Source: Clostridia bacterium (lineage in GTDB: Bacteria; Bacillota; Clostridia; UBA1381; UBA9506). Taken from it: 64,000 nt of DNA. The position numbers and the translations under genes were made by a program. The stretch covers positions 186,001 to 250,000 of the forward strand of contig JAFQBK010000012.1 in NCBI GenBank assembly GCA_017399695.1, given 5' to 3'. The notes below the pieces were generated by a model. The model had not been told where the DNA came from. It searched no databases and was given only the letters and a program-made list of their open reading frames with translations. Positions 11,061 to 20,391 of the stretch are shown one piece after another (the first letter of the stretch is position 1; each line of letters opens with the position of its first letter).

Positions 11061-11963
11061 TCAGTTCAAATGTTCCAGTACGTTTTGAAAATAGGATGGC
11101 AGCGGAGCAGAAAACTCCATATACTCCCCTGTTTTCGGGTGCACAAAGCCTAAGGTGCGGGCATGCAGGAGCTGCCCGGATAGGTGAAACCGTTCTCTCA
11201 GCTTATCTTTGGCAAGTCCATATACGGGATCACCTGCGATATGGCATCCGCGGCTGTTTAGATGCACGCGAATCTGGTGCGTGCGTCCCGTCTCGAGTCG
11301 GCAGGATAAAAGCGTTGCGCCCGCAAATCTCTCCAAAACGGTGATATGCGTAACCGCATTACGCCCCTCGGGGTCAATCGCCATTTTTTTCCGGTCTTTT
11401 TTACTTCTTGCAATCGGGCGGTCAATCGTGAACGAATCCTCACGCACACCCTCGCAGACAAGGCAAACATACTCACGCGTAACGCTGTGTTCCTTGATTT
11501 GCTCGGCAAGTGAAAGGTGCGCCTCGTTATTTTTCGCGACCACCAAAAGTCCGCTGGTATCCTTATCAATACGGTGTACGATGCCCGGACGGATGACTCC
11601 GTTGATGGCAGAAAGACTGCCCCTCGCGTGAAACATCAGGGCGTTGACAAGAGTTCCTGATAGGTTTCCCGGCGCAGGATGTACTACCATCCCCTGCGGT
11701 TTATTGACGACTAAGACATCCGCATCCTCATAAACGATATCCAAAGGAATCTCTTCCGGTACGATTTCCAGTATTTCCGGCTCGGGCATTTCAATTTCTA
11801 CCACATCGCCCTCGCGCAGCTTATAATTTTTAGAAACGGGGACATCCCCTATCCGGACACAACCGGATTCAATCAGCTTTTGCGCAGCGGAGCGTGTCAC
11901 CTCAGCCGTTTCTGACACAAAAAGGTCGATGCGCCCGCCGCCTTGTTCACAGCGTACAATCAT
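11061..11963 (-). CDS. rluD: RluA/RluD-family pseudouridine synthase
   Basis: 300 residues. Modifies uridines in rRNA. N-terminal S4 RNA-binding domain (RSAAQKLIESGCVRIGD), then the catalytic domain with HRIDKDTSGLLVVAKN, where the aspartate in the DTSG motif is the nucleophile, and GRTHQIRVHL. The start ATG overlaps the lspA stop (ATGA). lspA followed by an rluD-like gene is a conserved Firmicutes pair. The exact rRNA target cannot be set from sequence. Confidence 0.94.
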   Translation of the reverse strand: MIVRCEQGGGRIDLFVSETAEVTRSAAQKLIESGCVRIGDVPVSKNYKLREGDVVEIEMPEPEILEIVPEEIPLDIVYEDADVLVVNKPQGMVVHPAPGNLSGTLVNALMFHARGSLSAINGVIRPGIVHRIDKDTSGLLVVAKNNEAHLSLAEQIKEHSVTREYVCLVCEGVREDSFTIDRPIARSKKDRKKMAIDPEGRNAVTHITVLERFAGATLLSCRLETGRTHQIRVHLNSRGCHIAGDPVYGLAKDKLRERFHLSGQLLHARTLGFVHPKTGEYMEFSAPLPSYFQNVLEHLN

Positions 11964-12424
11964 TTATTTTTCTCCTTTTTGTATTCCGAAAAAATCATAT
12001 AAATTGCCAGCATACAAGCGCCGACTACCACAAAGCAATCTGCGACATTAAAAATAGCAAAATCAATCAGGCGGAAATCGATAAAATCAATTACATATCC
12101 ACGAAAGATGCGGTCAACAAAATTACCCAGCGCTCCACCAGTCAATAGTAATAAAGAGCCATTGAGCCACTTGCTTGTCGGACGGTAGCGGACCATATAA
12201 TAGCCCACGCCGAACAAAACAAGCACTGTAATCACTATGAAAAACCAAATCTGATTTTCCAAAATACCAAAGGCAGCACCTCTGTTTTCGCAGTAGGTGA
12301 AATGGAGCACGCCTTCTATCAAAGCTTGCGTATCTACTTTTGTAAGCGTTTCGAGCACCAACCACTTGGACAGTTGGTCCAGCAAAAGCAAACCGCCGAC
12401 TCCCACAAAAAACAATCCCAACAA
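11960..12424 (-). CDS. lspA: Lipoprotein signal peptidase (signal peptidase II)
   Basis: 154 residues, four membrane segments. Cleaves the signal peptide of prolipoproteins such as the CapA-like protein at 30056-31228. Conserved motifs: LDQLSKWLVLE, NRGAAFGIL, and the catalytic aspartates in GNFVDRIFRGYVIDFIDF and FNVADCFV. A TTG at 12422-12424 lies 7 bases after AAAGGAGG; the apparent upstream ATG would place this ribosome site inside the gene, so TTG is preferred. Confidence 0.92.
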   Translation of the reverse strand: MLGLFFVGVGGLLLLDQLSKWLVLETLTKVDTQALIEGVLHFTYCENRGAAFGILENQIWFFIVITVLVLFGVGYYMVRYRPTSKWLNGSLLLLTGGALGNFVDRIFRGYVIDFIDFRLIDFAIFNVADCFVVVGACMLAIYMIFSEYKKEKNK

Positions 12425-12491
12425 CCGTGCTCCTCCTTTCATTCATAGACATTAAGACGGCAGTCGCGACGGATGTCGGACTGCCGGTTTG

Positions 12492-12836
12492 TTAATCCTT
12501 TACAATTGATGCAATAAATACAATCGGCTCCGTGCCGGTGTTCACAAGGCCGTGACCCGTGCCACTCGGGGTATAGGTATACATCCCCGGTTTAATTTCA
12601 ATTTCCTTGCCGTTGTCATTATAAATTCCTTTGCCCGACAGGAAATAATAGCTTTCACTCTCTCCGCTATGCATATGATAATGAAGCGTTGTGTTCGGCT
12701 CAAGCGTTGCCACAGCATATAAACGCTGATTTGCCGGACGCTCTTCTTTCGGCATCATATGACACAGAAACAACTTGCCACCAAATGAATCCGGCTGTCT
12801 TGTTTCTACCTGCATTTCTTCCGGCATATAAATCAT
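12492..12836 (-). CDS. Cupin-domain protein
   Basis: 114 residues, a single small cupin barrel. Cupin motif 1 is LHYHMHSGESESYYFLSGKG (His, His, Glu metal ligands) and motif 2 is PSGTGHGLVNTG. Likely a metal-binding protein; substrate and function are unknown. The ATG has GTGAGGAACGG upstream. It is inserted between ileS and lspA in the division/envelope operon. Confidence 0.85.
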   Translation of the reverse strand: MIYMPEEMQVETRQPDSFGGKLFLCHMMPKEERPANQRLYAVATLEPNTTLHYHMHSGESESYYFLSGKGIYNDNGKEIEIKPGMYTYTPSGTGHGLVNTGTEPIVFIASIVKD

Positions 12837-12861
12837 AAACCGTTCCTCACTTTACTGTAAA

Positions 12862-15651
12862 TTATTGAATCTGCTCTGCGCAACGGGCACAAAGGGTTTC
12901 GTGACCTGAAACCGTGCCAACGGTCTTGCTTACCATCCAGCAACGTTCGCACTTTTCACCCTCGGCAGCCGTTGCCTTTACTTTAATTCCGCTGTCACCG
13001 CCAAAGCAGGTCTCATCTGCATCAGAAAGCGCCTTGATTTCAACATCGGAAACAATAAAGTAAGTCGCAAGATCTGCTTTCGTTGCTTCCAACAACTCTG
13101 CCTTTTTACCATCCGCATAAACGGTAACCTTTGCACCCAAGGAGTGGCCGATGACCTTATCGGTACGTGCAATTTCGAGCGCCTTGGAAACGTCTGCTTT
13201 AATTGCGATGACGTCTTCCCATTTTGCTTCGAGTGCTTCATCTAAATATGCAGCATCTACTCTCGGCATTTCATTGAAGATAACGCTCTTTGCATCACAG
13301 TCAGAGGTATGCGGCATAAACTGCCAGATTTCTTCTGCGGTATAGCAAAGAATCGGCGCAATCATACGGCAAAGTGCATCCAAAATCTGATACATTACTG
13401 TCTGTGCACTGCGGCGAAGCAGGCTGTCAGCCTTCTGGGTATAAAGTCTGTCTTTAATCACATCGAGGTAGAAGTTACTCATATCAACAACGCAGAAATT
13501 ATGAATTGCGTGATATGCCGTATGGAATTCATACGCTCTGTAGCCTTCCGTTACTTTTTCAATCAGTTTAGAAAGGCGAAGCATTGCAAAACGGTCAATC
13601 TCCGGCATATCCTCTTTTTTCACCATATCGGTATCCGGGTTAAAGTCGTGGATATTACCCAAAATATATCTTGCGGTATTACGGATTTTTCTGTAAGCTT
13701 CGGACGTCTGCTTTAAGATTTCAGCAGAAATACGCATATCCGTCTTATAGTCCGCAGAAACAACCCAAAGTCTTAAGATATCTGCGCCGTACTGGCTGAT
13801 GATATCCTGCGGGCTGACACCGTTGCCCTTGGATTTGGACATCTTGTCGCCCTCGGCGTCAACAATCATACCGTGCGTAATTACTTGCTTATAAGGAGCC
13901 GTGCCCTTGGTTGCAATCGCAGTAAGAAGCGACGACTGGAACCAACCGCGGTACTGGTCGTTACCCTCTAAATAAACATCTGCCGGGAAACGCAGACCTT
14001 CTTTGACTTCCAGTACTGCCGTATGAGAGGAACCGGAGTCAAACCATACGTCCATAATATCTTTTTCTTTGGTAAACTCCGTGCATCCGCACTCACACTT
14101 TGTTCCTGCCGGCAGGATGTCTTTCGCGTCGGTTTCATACCAAGCGCTTGAGCCTTTTTCACGGAACAAATCAGCGGTTGCCTTGATGGTTTCATCGTTA
14201 ATCAGTTCTTTTCCGCAGTCCTTACAATAGAAAATCGGAATCGGCACACCCCAGGTTCTCTGACGGGAGATACACCAGTCGCTTCTATCGCTGACCATCG
14301 CGGAAATTCTGTCCTCGCCCCACTTCGGAAGCCAGTTGACTTCCTTAATCGCTGCCAAAGCATCCGCTTTGATGTCGTCTACCGATGCAAACCACTGCTC
14401 CGTTGCACGGAACACAATCGGCTCGTGGCATCTCCAGCAATGCGGATACTGGTGGATGATTTCATTTTCTGCATACAGTGCGCCAAGCTCTTTTAATTTT
14501 TCTAAAATCTTGGCGTTGGATTTTTCATAATAAAGACCGCTGAACTCACCGGCTAAATCATTGAGATAGCCCTTATCGTCCACCGGAACGATAATCGGAA
14601 TGTCCTTATAGTTCTGACAAGCAATATAGTCTTCTACACCGTGACCCGGAGCGGTATGAACACAACCGGTACCGGCATCGAGCGTTACGTGGTCACCCAC
14701 GATGACCAAAGACTCTCTGTCAATAAACGGATGCGCACATTTCATCAAATCAAGCGCGCGACCCTTAAACTCTGCAATCGTCTCATACTCTGTGAATCCG
14801 CCAACCTGCATTACGCCGTCAACTAATTCACTTGCAATCACAAACACGCCGTCAGCGGTTTTAACCAGACTATAATCATAGTCAGGATTCACTGCGATAG
14901 CAACATTACCCGGAAGCGTCCAGGTGGTCGTTGTCCAGATGACAAAATAGATATTATCCAGGCTTTCGCCGACATTTGCAAATACGCCGTTATCTTCCGT
15001 TACACGGAATTTCACATAAATGGAGTTGGTCTTATCCTCCTGATACTCAATCTCCGCCTCTGCCAGTGCAGTTTCACAGTCCGGACACCAGTAAATCGGC
15101 TTCAGACCTTTATAGATGAGACCTTTTTTCGCCATCTCACCGAAAATTTCAATCTGCTTTGCTTCAAATTCCGGCGCGAGCGTCAGGTAAGAATTATCCC
15201 AATCACCCAAAGAACCGATACGCTTAATCTGATTTTTCTGATTCTCAACATAACTGAGTGCAAAATCCTTACAAACCTCACGGAACTTGACCACACCGAC
15301 CTCATTTCTGTTGATGCCGAGCTTTTTGATTGCCTGACGCTCAATCGGAAGTCCGTGGGTATCCCAGCCGTGAATATAGGGCGCCTTGAAGCCGTCCATG
15401 TTCTTAAAGCGGGTAATAATATCCTTTAAGGTTTTATTCAGTGCGTGACCCATATGCATATCGCCGTTGGCGTACGGAGGTCCGTCGTGCAGAATAAAGA
15501 GAGGTTTGCCCTCATTCTTCTCCATCAAAGTATGGTAAAGGTCCTCATCCTCCCACTTTTTCAAAATCTCCGGCTCACGCGTCGGCAGATTTGCACGCAT
15601 TGGGAATTCTGTTTGCGGCAGGTTTAAGGTATTTGAGTAATCAACTGACAT
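12862..15651 (-). CDS. ileS: Isoleucyl-tRNA synthetase
   Basis: 929 residues. Charges tRNA-Ile and edits valine. HIGH motif as HMGH (66-69), KMSKS at 603-607, an editing (CP1) domain containing the TTTWTLPGN segment, and a C-terminal zinc ribbon CERCW ... CARC. Length and zinc end match the bacterial eubacterial-type enzyme. It follows divIVA by only 36 bp, which leaves no space for a T-box, so expression follows the division operon. Confidence 0.98.
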   Translation of the reverse strand: MSVDYSNTLNLPQTEFPMRANLPTREPEILKKWEDEDLYHTLMEKNEGKPLFILHDGPPYANGDMHMGHALNKTLKDIITRFKNMDGFKAPYIHGWDTHGLPIERQAIKKLGINRNEVGVVKFREVCKDFALSYVENQKNQIKRIGSLGDWDNSYLTLAPEFEAKQIEIFGEMAKKGLIYKGLKPIYWCPDCETALAEAEIEYQEDKTNSIYVKFRVTEDNGVFANVGESLDNIYFVIWTTTTWTLPGNVAIAVNPDYDYSLVKTADGVFVIASELVDGVMQVGGFTEYETIAEFKGRALDLMKCAHPFIDRESLVIVGDHVTLDAGTGCVHTAPGHGVEDYIACQNYKDIPIIVPVDDKGYLNDLAGEFSGLYYEKSNAKILEKLKELGALYAENEIIHQYPHCWRCHEPIVFRATEQWFASVDDIKADALAAIKEVNWLPKWGEDRISAMVSDRSDWCISRQRTWGVPIPIFYCKDCGKELINDETIKATADLFREKGSSAWYETDAKDILPAGTKCECGCTEFTKEKDIMDVWFDSGSSHTAVLEVKEGLRFPADVYLEGNDQYRGWFQSSLLTAIATKGTAPYKQVITHGMIVDAEGDKMSKSKGNGVSPQDIISQYGADILRLWVVSADYKTDMRISAEILKQTSEAYRKIRNTARYILGNIHDFNPDTDMVKKEDMPEIDRFAMLRLSKLIEKVTEGYRAYEFHTAYHAIHNFCVVDMSNFYLDVIKDRLYTQKADSLLRRSAQTVMYQILDALCRMIAPILCYTAEEIWQFMPHTSDCDAKSVIFNEMPRVDAAYLDEALEAKWEDVIAIKADVSKALEIARTDKVIGHSLGAKVTVYADGKKAELLEATKADLATYFIVSDVEIKALSDADETCFGGDSGIKVKATAAEGEKCERCWMVSKTVGTVSGHETLCARCAEQIQ

Positions 15652-15687
15652 CTATGTTCTCTCCTTTAATTGGGTTCTTTATCATTA

Positions 15688-16638
15688 TTACAGCTCATCG
15701 TCGCTGAACACATCATAGAATGTGCCTGCGCTCTGTGCGCCGCCCTCTCTTTTCTCAAAATTCAGGACAACTTCTTTTTCCTTGGAAAAGTCGGGCATGC
15801 CGGAAAACACGGGTTCTTCCTCTTCCACTGCTTCCTTTGGCTCTTCTTTCGGCATTTTCGCCGCCAGTTCCTTTTCACGCATCATCTCTTCCACGAACGG
15901 ATTCACGGAAGATGCGCGGGTCGACTGTGCCACAGGAATTTTCTCCGACAGTGGAACGCGGTCTGCGCCCTCCTGCTTATACACCGGCGGTTTTTCCGGT
16001 ATCTCCGGTATTACAACCGTTTCAGCCCCCGGAATATCCACCCACTCCGGTTCTTTCATTTCCGTTACTTTTGGAACCGGAATCGTGTCTGCAAATTTAT
16101 CGTAAGTTTCCTCTGTCTTTGGAATCGGCGCGGTGTGTGCTACGCCGTCAACAACGACAGGGTCAACTTTGACGCGCTCAATGGTTTTAATTTCTACGCG
16201 CGGCATTTCATCCAAAAGCTTTAAGTTCGTTTCTAAAATCGAACGCATCCGCGCACGGTAATTATCCACTTCGCCCTGAAGTGCGATATAGGTGCTTTCA
16301 AGTTCGGCAATGGATTTGTCCGCATTTGCAATTGCCTCATTGGCACGGGTCTGTGCCTCTCTCTGAATATTCTCTGCTCTTTGGTATGCATTGCGCTTGA
16401 TATCCTCTGCACTGCGCTGTGCGGCCAAAATCGCATTCTGCATGGTTTCCTCCATACCACGATAATTGCCGATGGTTTCCGTAAGCATTGCATTCTTTTC
16501 CTTTAAGGACGCATTTTCACGGTACAGCTTTTCATAATCATTGACAAGCAGTTGCAAAAATTCTTCCACCTCATCAATATCATACCCACGGAAGGCTTTT
16601 CCAAACTCTTTATTTTCAATATCAACCGGTGTTAGCAT
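15688..16638 (-). CDS. divIVA: DivIVA-domain cell division/polarity protein
   Basis: 316 residues. The N-terminal lipid-binding DivIVA domain is typical: MLTPVDIENKEFGKAFRGYD then VEEFLQLLVNDYEKLY. A coiled coil covers about 35-160, followed by a low-complexity acidic/proline tail and a conserved-looking C-terminal TFYDVFSDDEL. Binds curved membrane at septa and poles. Follows ylmH in the sepF-ylmH-divIVA block. The long tail is larger than in B. subtilis DivIVA (164 aa) and is a Clostridia-type variation. Confidence 0.93.
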   Translation of the reverse strand: MLTPVDIENKEFGKAFRGYDIDEVEEFLQLLVNDYEKLYRENASLKEKNAMLTETIGNYRGMEETMQNAILAAQRSAEDIKRNAYQRAENIQREAQTRANEAIANADKSIAELESTYIALQGEVDNYRARMRSILETNLKLLDEMPRVEIKTIERVKVDPVVVDGVAHTAPIPKTEETYDKFADTIPVPKVTEMKEPEWVDIPGAETVVIPEIPEKPPVYKQEGADRVPLSEKIPVAQSTRASSVNPFVEEMMREKELAAKMPKEEPKEAVEEEEPVFSGMPDFSKEKEVVLNFEKREGGAQSAGTFYDVFSDDEL

Positions 16639-16651
16639 ATCTTTGCCCCTT

Positions 16652-17416
16652 TCAAATATATTGTTCCACTACAATCCATATTCTGCCTTTTTTCGATTCG
16701 CCGCCCACGGTTTTGAGCTTCATTCTGCCAAATCCGCGCACGGATAAGATGTCTCCTTCGCAAACGATACGGGACGCACCATCCTCCACTGTCCAGTTCA
16801 CCTGCACGAGTCCCGCATCAATCAGCGCCTGCACCTTGGCTCTCGCCTTGCCCGTCGCAAGCCCTAATACTGCGTCCAACCGAAGCGATGCCACCGTTCC
16901 GCTGATTTCTTTTGTTTCCTTTGGTACGACAAAAAGCGCATCGCTACTCACCAACTCTGCCGTGATGCCTACTCTGCCCACCCGCGAAAGATTCATACAG
17001 ATAAAATCGCTGATGGAATCAAGGCAGAACAAAACAGCACCGGTCGGCTCCGGGTAGATATCTCCAACAAGGCTTCGTTCGATTCCCAAACCCAAAACCG
17101 AACCCAAAATGTCCCGATGCCCCAAAGGCTCGGGCGCACTGATTCGGACAGCAGATATGGGAAAAAGAGCCTCACCGGGCTCTTTGAAATCAGGAAAAAA
17201 TCCGATGATGCTGCGCTCGCAATCCGGTGCTCCGCCCCAGACCATCGTCTTAATAAATGGCGAAACCTCTGCGAAATTTTCAAACACCACACGCTCGTGC
17301 GGGCTTACAAATTTCGTAAACTGCGGTGTCTTATATTTAGTCACCGCCCGCGCGCAATCCTCTGCCCGCTTTAGGAGCAGTCGGTCTTCTTCCGTCAGTT
17401 TATGAAAACTTAACAT
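16652..17416 (-). CDS. ylmH: YlmH-type S4-domain RNA-binding protein
   Basis: 254 residues. C-terminal S4 domain (about 180-245: LRLDAVLGLATGKARAKVQ then LIDAGLVQVNW) after an N-terminal domain with RVVFENFAEVSPF and EPLGHRDILGSVLGLGIER. The latter is the YlmH signature. Family members bind ribosomes/RNA; it is part of the sepF-ylmG-ylmH-divIVA region, although ylmG is absent here. Starts 5 bp after the sepF stop. Confidence 0.92.
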   Translation of the reverse strand: MLSFHKLTEEDRLLLKRAEDCARAVTKYKTPQFTKFVSPHERVVFENFAEVSPFIKTMVWGGAPDCERSIIGFFPDFKEPGEALFPISAVRISAPEPLGHRDILGSVLGLGIERSLVGDIYPEPTGAVLFCLDSISDFICMNLSRVGRVGITAELVSSDALFVVPKETKEISGTVASLRLDAVLGLATGKARAKVQALIDAGLVQVNWTVEDGASRIVCEGDILSVRGFGRMKLKTVGGESKKGRIWIVVEQYI

Positions 17417-17421
17417 TCGGC

Positions 17422-17850
17422 TTAATAAGACCAGGGGAAACCTTTTTTCAGTTCATCCTGAAAATCGCCCATAATGCCTACATTGTACGGAGCAATTAAG
17501 AAGATGCCGTTTGCAACTTTCTGAATATTTCCGTCCACACCGTATACAACGCCGGATAAAAAGTCTACCACACGGCGAGATACTTCTTTTTCCAGATTTT
17601 CAAGGTTGATGACAACCGGTTTTTTGCTCTTTAAGTGGTCAGCAATATCCTTTGCATCCTCAAAGCTCTGCAGCTGAATGACTACAACCTTCATCTGCGT
17701 GGTTGCGTGGATATTCACGACCTTACCTTTTTTGCCTGCCGGGATCATCGGCTCTTCTTCTTCCTGAACTGTGCCCGGGAAAAATTCCTCTTCTTCATAC
17801 TCGTCCTCAGAAATACCAATCCATTTCATCATTTTGCTCATAGCGCCCAT
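17422..17850 (-). CDS. sepF: Cell division protein SepF
   Basis: 142 residues. Membrane anchor and organiser of FtsZ filaments. N-terminal amphipathic stretch MSKMMKWIGI, an acidic linker (EDEYEEEEFFPG), then the SepF core with VVIQLQSFEDAKDIADHL, VVINLENLEKEVSRRVVDF and FLSGVVYGVDGNIQKVANG. The ATG follows AAAGGAGG by 7 bases. Conserved position before ylmH. Confidence 0.95.
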   Translation of the reverse strand: MGAMSKMMKWIGISEDEYEEEEFFPGTVQEEEEPMIPAGKKGKVVNIHATTQMKVVVIQLQSFEDAKDIADHLKSKKPVVINLENLEKEVSRRVVDFLSGVVYGVDGNIQKVANGIFLIAPYNVGIMGDFQDELKKGFPWSY

Positions 17851-17887
17851 AATACTTCCTCCTTTATCTCATTTTACATTTGCAAAA

Positions 17888-18562
17888 TTAAGTGAATAAT
17901 GCCGTCCCGACACGCACGATGGTCGCTCCCTCTTCCACCGCTTCTTCATAATCGCGACTCATGCCCATCGACAAAATATCTATATTACTATTATCGTATT
18001 TTTTCGACTGTATGTCAACAAATAATTCGCGTAACTTCGAAAAATATTTTCTATTTTCGCCTTTTTTCTGCGGCAAGGGTGCAATCGTCATCAGTCCCCG
18101 CACACAAATATTCGAAAGACCGGCAATCTGCTCTAAAAAACGCTCGGTTTCTTCAGGGCGGATACCGAATTTACTTGTCTCACCGGCAACGTTTACTTCA
18201 ATCAGGATGTCCTGTACAATCCCGTGCGCTTTTGCCTTTCGGTCAATCTCTTCGGCGAGATGCACGCTCTCTACCGAATGGATCAGAGAAACCTTATCAA
18301 TGATGTATTTTACTTTGTTCGTCTGCAGATGTCCAATGAGGTGCCAGTCCGGACGGTCGGCTAAAACCTCATACTTTTCGAGTAGTGATTGCACACGGTT
18401 CTCACCCAGCGTAACAATGCCGGCATCCAAAACCTCCTGCGCCGCCTGTGCATCCACCGTTTTTGTCACGGCACAAAGAGTAATATCCTCCGCGCGCCGT
18501 CCGCTTCTTTCTGCCGCCCTCCAAATTTCTTCCTGCACGCGCTCAATGTTTTCCCGAATCAA
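17888..18562 (-). CDS. yggS: YggS-type pyridoxal phosphate homeostasis protein
   Basis: 224 residues. Alanine-racemase-like TIM barrel that binds PLP and buffers PLP/amino acid pools. The PLP lysine is in CAVTKTVDA, followed by GENRVQ, WHLIGHLQTNK, EVNVAGETSKFG and the SMGMSRDYEEAVEEGATIVR phosphate-binding end. A TTG at 18560-18562 has GAGG 8 bases upstream and is preferred to a GTG overlapping that site. Conserved immediately before sepF. Confidence 0.92.
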   Translation of the reverse strand: MIRENIERVQEEIWRAAERSGRRAEDITLCAVTKTVDAQAAQEVLDAGIVTLGENRVQSLLEKYEVLADRPDWHLIGHLQTNKVKYIIDKVSLIHSVESVHLAEEIDRKAKAHGIVQDILIEVNVAGETSKFGIRPEETERFLEQIAGLSNICVRGLMTIAPLPQKKGENRKYFSKLRELFVDIQSKKYDNSNIDILSMGMSRDYEEAVEEGATIVRVGTALFT

Positions 18563-18601
18563 CCCGTCCACCTCATTTATGATACTTGACTCTTACTTTT
18601 T

Positions 18602-19825
18602 TTACTGTACAAACGCGCCCTCTTCAAACTTTGCCGCACTCGTGATAATCTCATCGTAAAGCTTTAAGGGCTTTTTATCATCTGCCGAATTTACAATGGC
18701 GATATCCTGTGTGTTATATAAAATATCCACAGGCAAAAACCGCATCACGCCATCCCGCTTTGCAAACACGCCCACAACACCGTCCTGCGTATGAAGTGCA
18801 GATACGCTGATGCGGTAGCCGGAATAGCGATGCAAAATAAAGTCGACATTGACCACGCGTTTTTCCAAAAGATTCTCTATATACTTATTGCACTCACAAA
18901 TTACCGTAACCTGTCCATCTTCTTCTGCGCTGATAAACGACACCTTGGCTTTCATCAAATCCGTAGAAAGCTCATCAAATCGGAGAGAAATCTGCTTCCC
19001 TTTTTTAAGTTCCTCCACTTTTTTTGCCGGCACATTGACGGCGACATAATACTTAAAGTTTTCAATAATCTTGCAGGACAAAAGACCGCTATTCTCTTTC
19101 GGCGTTTCCATATTCTTTCGGTCGAGTGCCTGAAGCTCTGCCACTCGCGACGGCAAAAGACCCTCCATATTTTCCGGTGTGATGAGGCTCTCCAGACCAT
19201 CCGTCTGCGAAACGAAGATGCCGGTATGACCTGCAACCAGGGTGCTTTGCGGATTTCCTATCTGTTGCTTTAAGCTGTCCCTTGCCTGCTCCAGTCGGTC
19301 AACTGTTGTGCGCTCTTCACTCTTTGTTCCGCCGGCAATCGCACGGCGCTCCACCAAAGTCGCAAGCGTTGTCTTAAGCTCTCCGACCGCATCCATATTC
19401 TTCTTCCGGCTATTTATAATAATGTCCTTGATTTTTGACGAAATCTCACTGTCCAACATAGAAACGTCACTGGAAAAGCTTGCCGCCTCCTGCTGACTTT
19501 TGTGTGCCGCGTCCAATTTTTTTGACACTCGCTCGTGTTTTGCCATCAGCTCCGGGTCGATACTGCCTGCATAAATATTGGCAAGCAGAGTCCCTTTGGA
19601 AACGCGTGCGCCGTCTGCCGCTTTTACTTCAACAGTTCCGCCTGCACCCGTCTGATACACAGTTTCGTGCTTAATTATTAGACCCTTCGTCGGCACCATT
19701 TCCTCTATGTTTCCCTTGCGGAGAATCTCATAGCTGACCTGCTGATTAAAAAAGCCGTTCACAATATAAATCAGCATCAAAATGGCAAAAAGGACAACCG
19801 GGATATACCACTTCTTTTTCATCAT
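18602..19825 (-). CDS. HlyD-like membrane-anchored protein of the division operon
   Basis: 407 residues. One N-terminal membrane segment (MKKKWYIPVVLFAILMLIY) and a large extracytoplasmic part: a biotinyl-lipoyl-like segment (TVEVKAADGARVSKGTLLANI), a coiled coil (about 90-190), a second lipoyl half (GIFVSQTDGLESLI) and beta-barrel regions. This is the layout of HlyD/RND adaptor proteins, but no partner transporter is adjacent; related genes stand at this place upstream of yggS-sepF in Clostridia. Function unknown, likely envelope or division. First gene after a TTGCAA-17-TATACT promoter. Confidence 0.8.
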   Translation of the reverse strand: MMKKKWYIPVVLFAILMLIYIVNGFFNQQVSYEILRKGNIEEMVPTKGLIIKHETVYQTGAGGTVEVKAADGARVSKGTLLANIYAGSIDPELMAKHERVSKKLDAAHKSQQEAASFSSDVSMLDSEISSKIKDIIINSRKKNMDAVGELKTTLATLVERRAIAGGTKSEERTTVDRLEQARDSLKQQIGNPQSTLVAGHTGIFVSQTDGLESLITPENMEGLLPSRVAELQALDRKNMETPKENSGLLSCKIIENFKYYVAVNVPAKKVEELKKGKQISLRFDELSTDLMKAKVSFISAEEDGQVTVICECNKYIENLLEKRVVNVDFILHRYSGYRISVSALHTQDGVVGVFAKRDGVMRFLPVDILYNTQDIAIVNSADDKKPLKLYDEIITSAAKFEEGAFVQ

Positions 19826-19886
19826 CCGTCTCCTGTCATACAGACTCTTATGATTCTTTCGGCATCTTATCATATTCTATCTTCAT

Positions 19887-19915
19887 AGTATATCATAATT
19901 CCTCATTTTTTGCAA
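19887..19915 (-). promoter_or_regulatory. Sigma-A promoter of the HlyD-like/division operon
   Basis: Minus strand TTGCAA, 17-bp spacer, TATACT, about 60 bp upstream of the HlyD-like start. It probably drives the run through yggS, sepF, ylmH, divIVA and ileS. Confidence 0.65.
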
Positions 19916-20051
19916 CGGCTTGTTGGGAAGAAATCAAAATATTTTTATGTTTTCCTGCGACATTTTTTTCTTCGACATTTTTCGCAGAACAAAAAGGAAG
20001 ATTGCACAAAAAAGGAGCAAAATAATTTACAAGTATTTCACATTTTCGCCC

Positions 20052-20080
20052 TTGACTTTGGTCAGGTTTCGTTGTATGAT
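20052..20080 (+). promoter_or_regulatory. Sigma-A promoter of the HPr-like gene
   Basis: TTGACT, 17-bp spacer, TATGAT, 29 bp before the start codon; both hexamers are five of six to consensus. Confidence 0.8.
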
Positions 20081-20108
20081 GAATTTAACAAATAAAGGAG
20101 GAATTACC

Positions 20109-20336
20109 ATGAAAACATTTTATATTCTTTTGAGCTCCATTAACGATGTAAAAAATTTCGTTAACATTGTAAACAAGTATGATTTTGACGTGGATTTAAC
20201 TTCCGGAAGATATGTCGTTGACGCAAAATCCATTATGGGTATCTTCTCTTTGGATTTAAGCAAATCCATCAAGGTTGAAGTTCATTCCGAAAATGCTGAC
20301 GCTTTCGTAGAAGAGCTTAAGCCGTACATCCAGTAA
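20109..20336 (+). CDS. HPr-family-like protein lacking the phosphocarrier histidine
   Basis: 75 residues, HPr size and apparent fold. It has no GxHARPA segment: the equivalent N-terminal loop reads LLSSINDVKNFVNI, so PTS phosphotransfer through His15 is not possible. The GRYVVDAKSIMGIFSLDLSK segment strongly resembles the region around the regulatory Ser46 of HPr, so the serine phosphorylation context is kept. The ATG follows AAAGGAGGAATTACC. It is monocistronic, with its own promoter and a strong terminator, on the strand opposite its neighbours. Family assignment good; role unknown, perhaps regulatory. Confidence 0.85.
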   Translation: MKTFYILLSSINDVKNFVNIVNKYDFDVDLTSGRYVVDAKSIMGIFSLDLSKSIKVEVHSENADAFVEELKPYIQ

Positions 20337-20350
20337 TTCAATTACAAACT

Positions 20351-20386
20351 AAAAAGCTCGTAATCCGATGGATTACGAGCTTTTTT
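20351..20386. terminator. Bidirectional terminator between the HPr-like gene and cas6
   Basis: A-rich arm with AGCTCGTAATCC, 3-base loop GAT, GGATTACGAGCT and six T. It serves the plus-strand HPr-like gene and, read on the minus strand, also ends in TTTTTAG, so it can end the convergent Cmr operon. Confidence 0.9.
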
Positions 20387-20391
20387 CATAT

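Noticed and set aside
15652..15687. A T-box leader for ileS (and likewise for trpS and metG)
   Set aside because: The gaps are too short or lack the T-box sequence and a following terminator.
15670..16224. A 184-codon open frame on the plus strand
   Set aside because: Antisense to divIVA, where the coiled-coil and proline-rich codons leave several antisense frames open.
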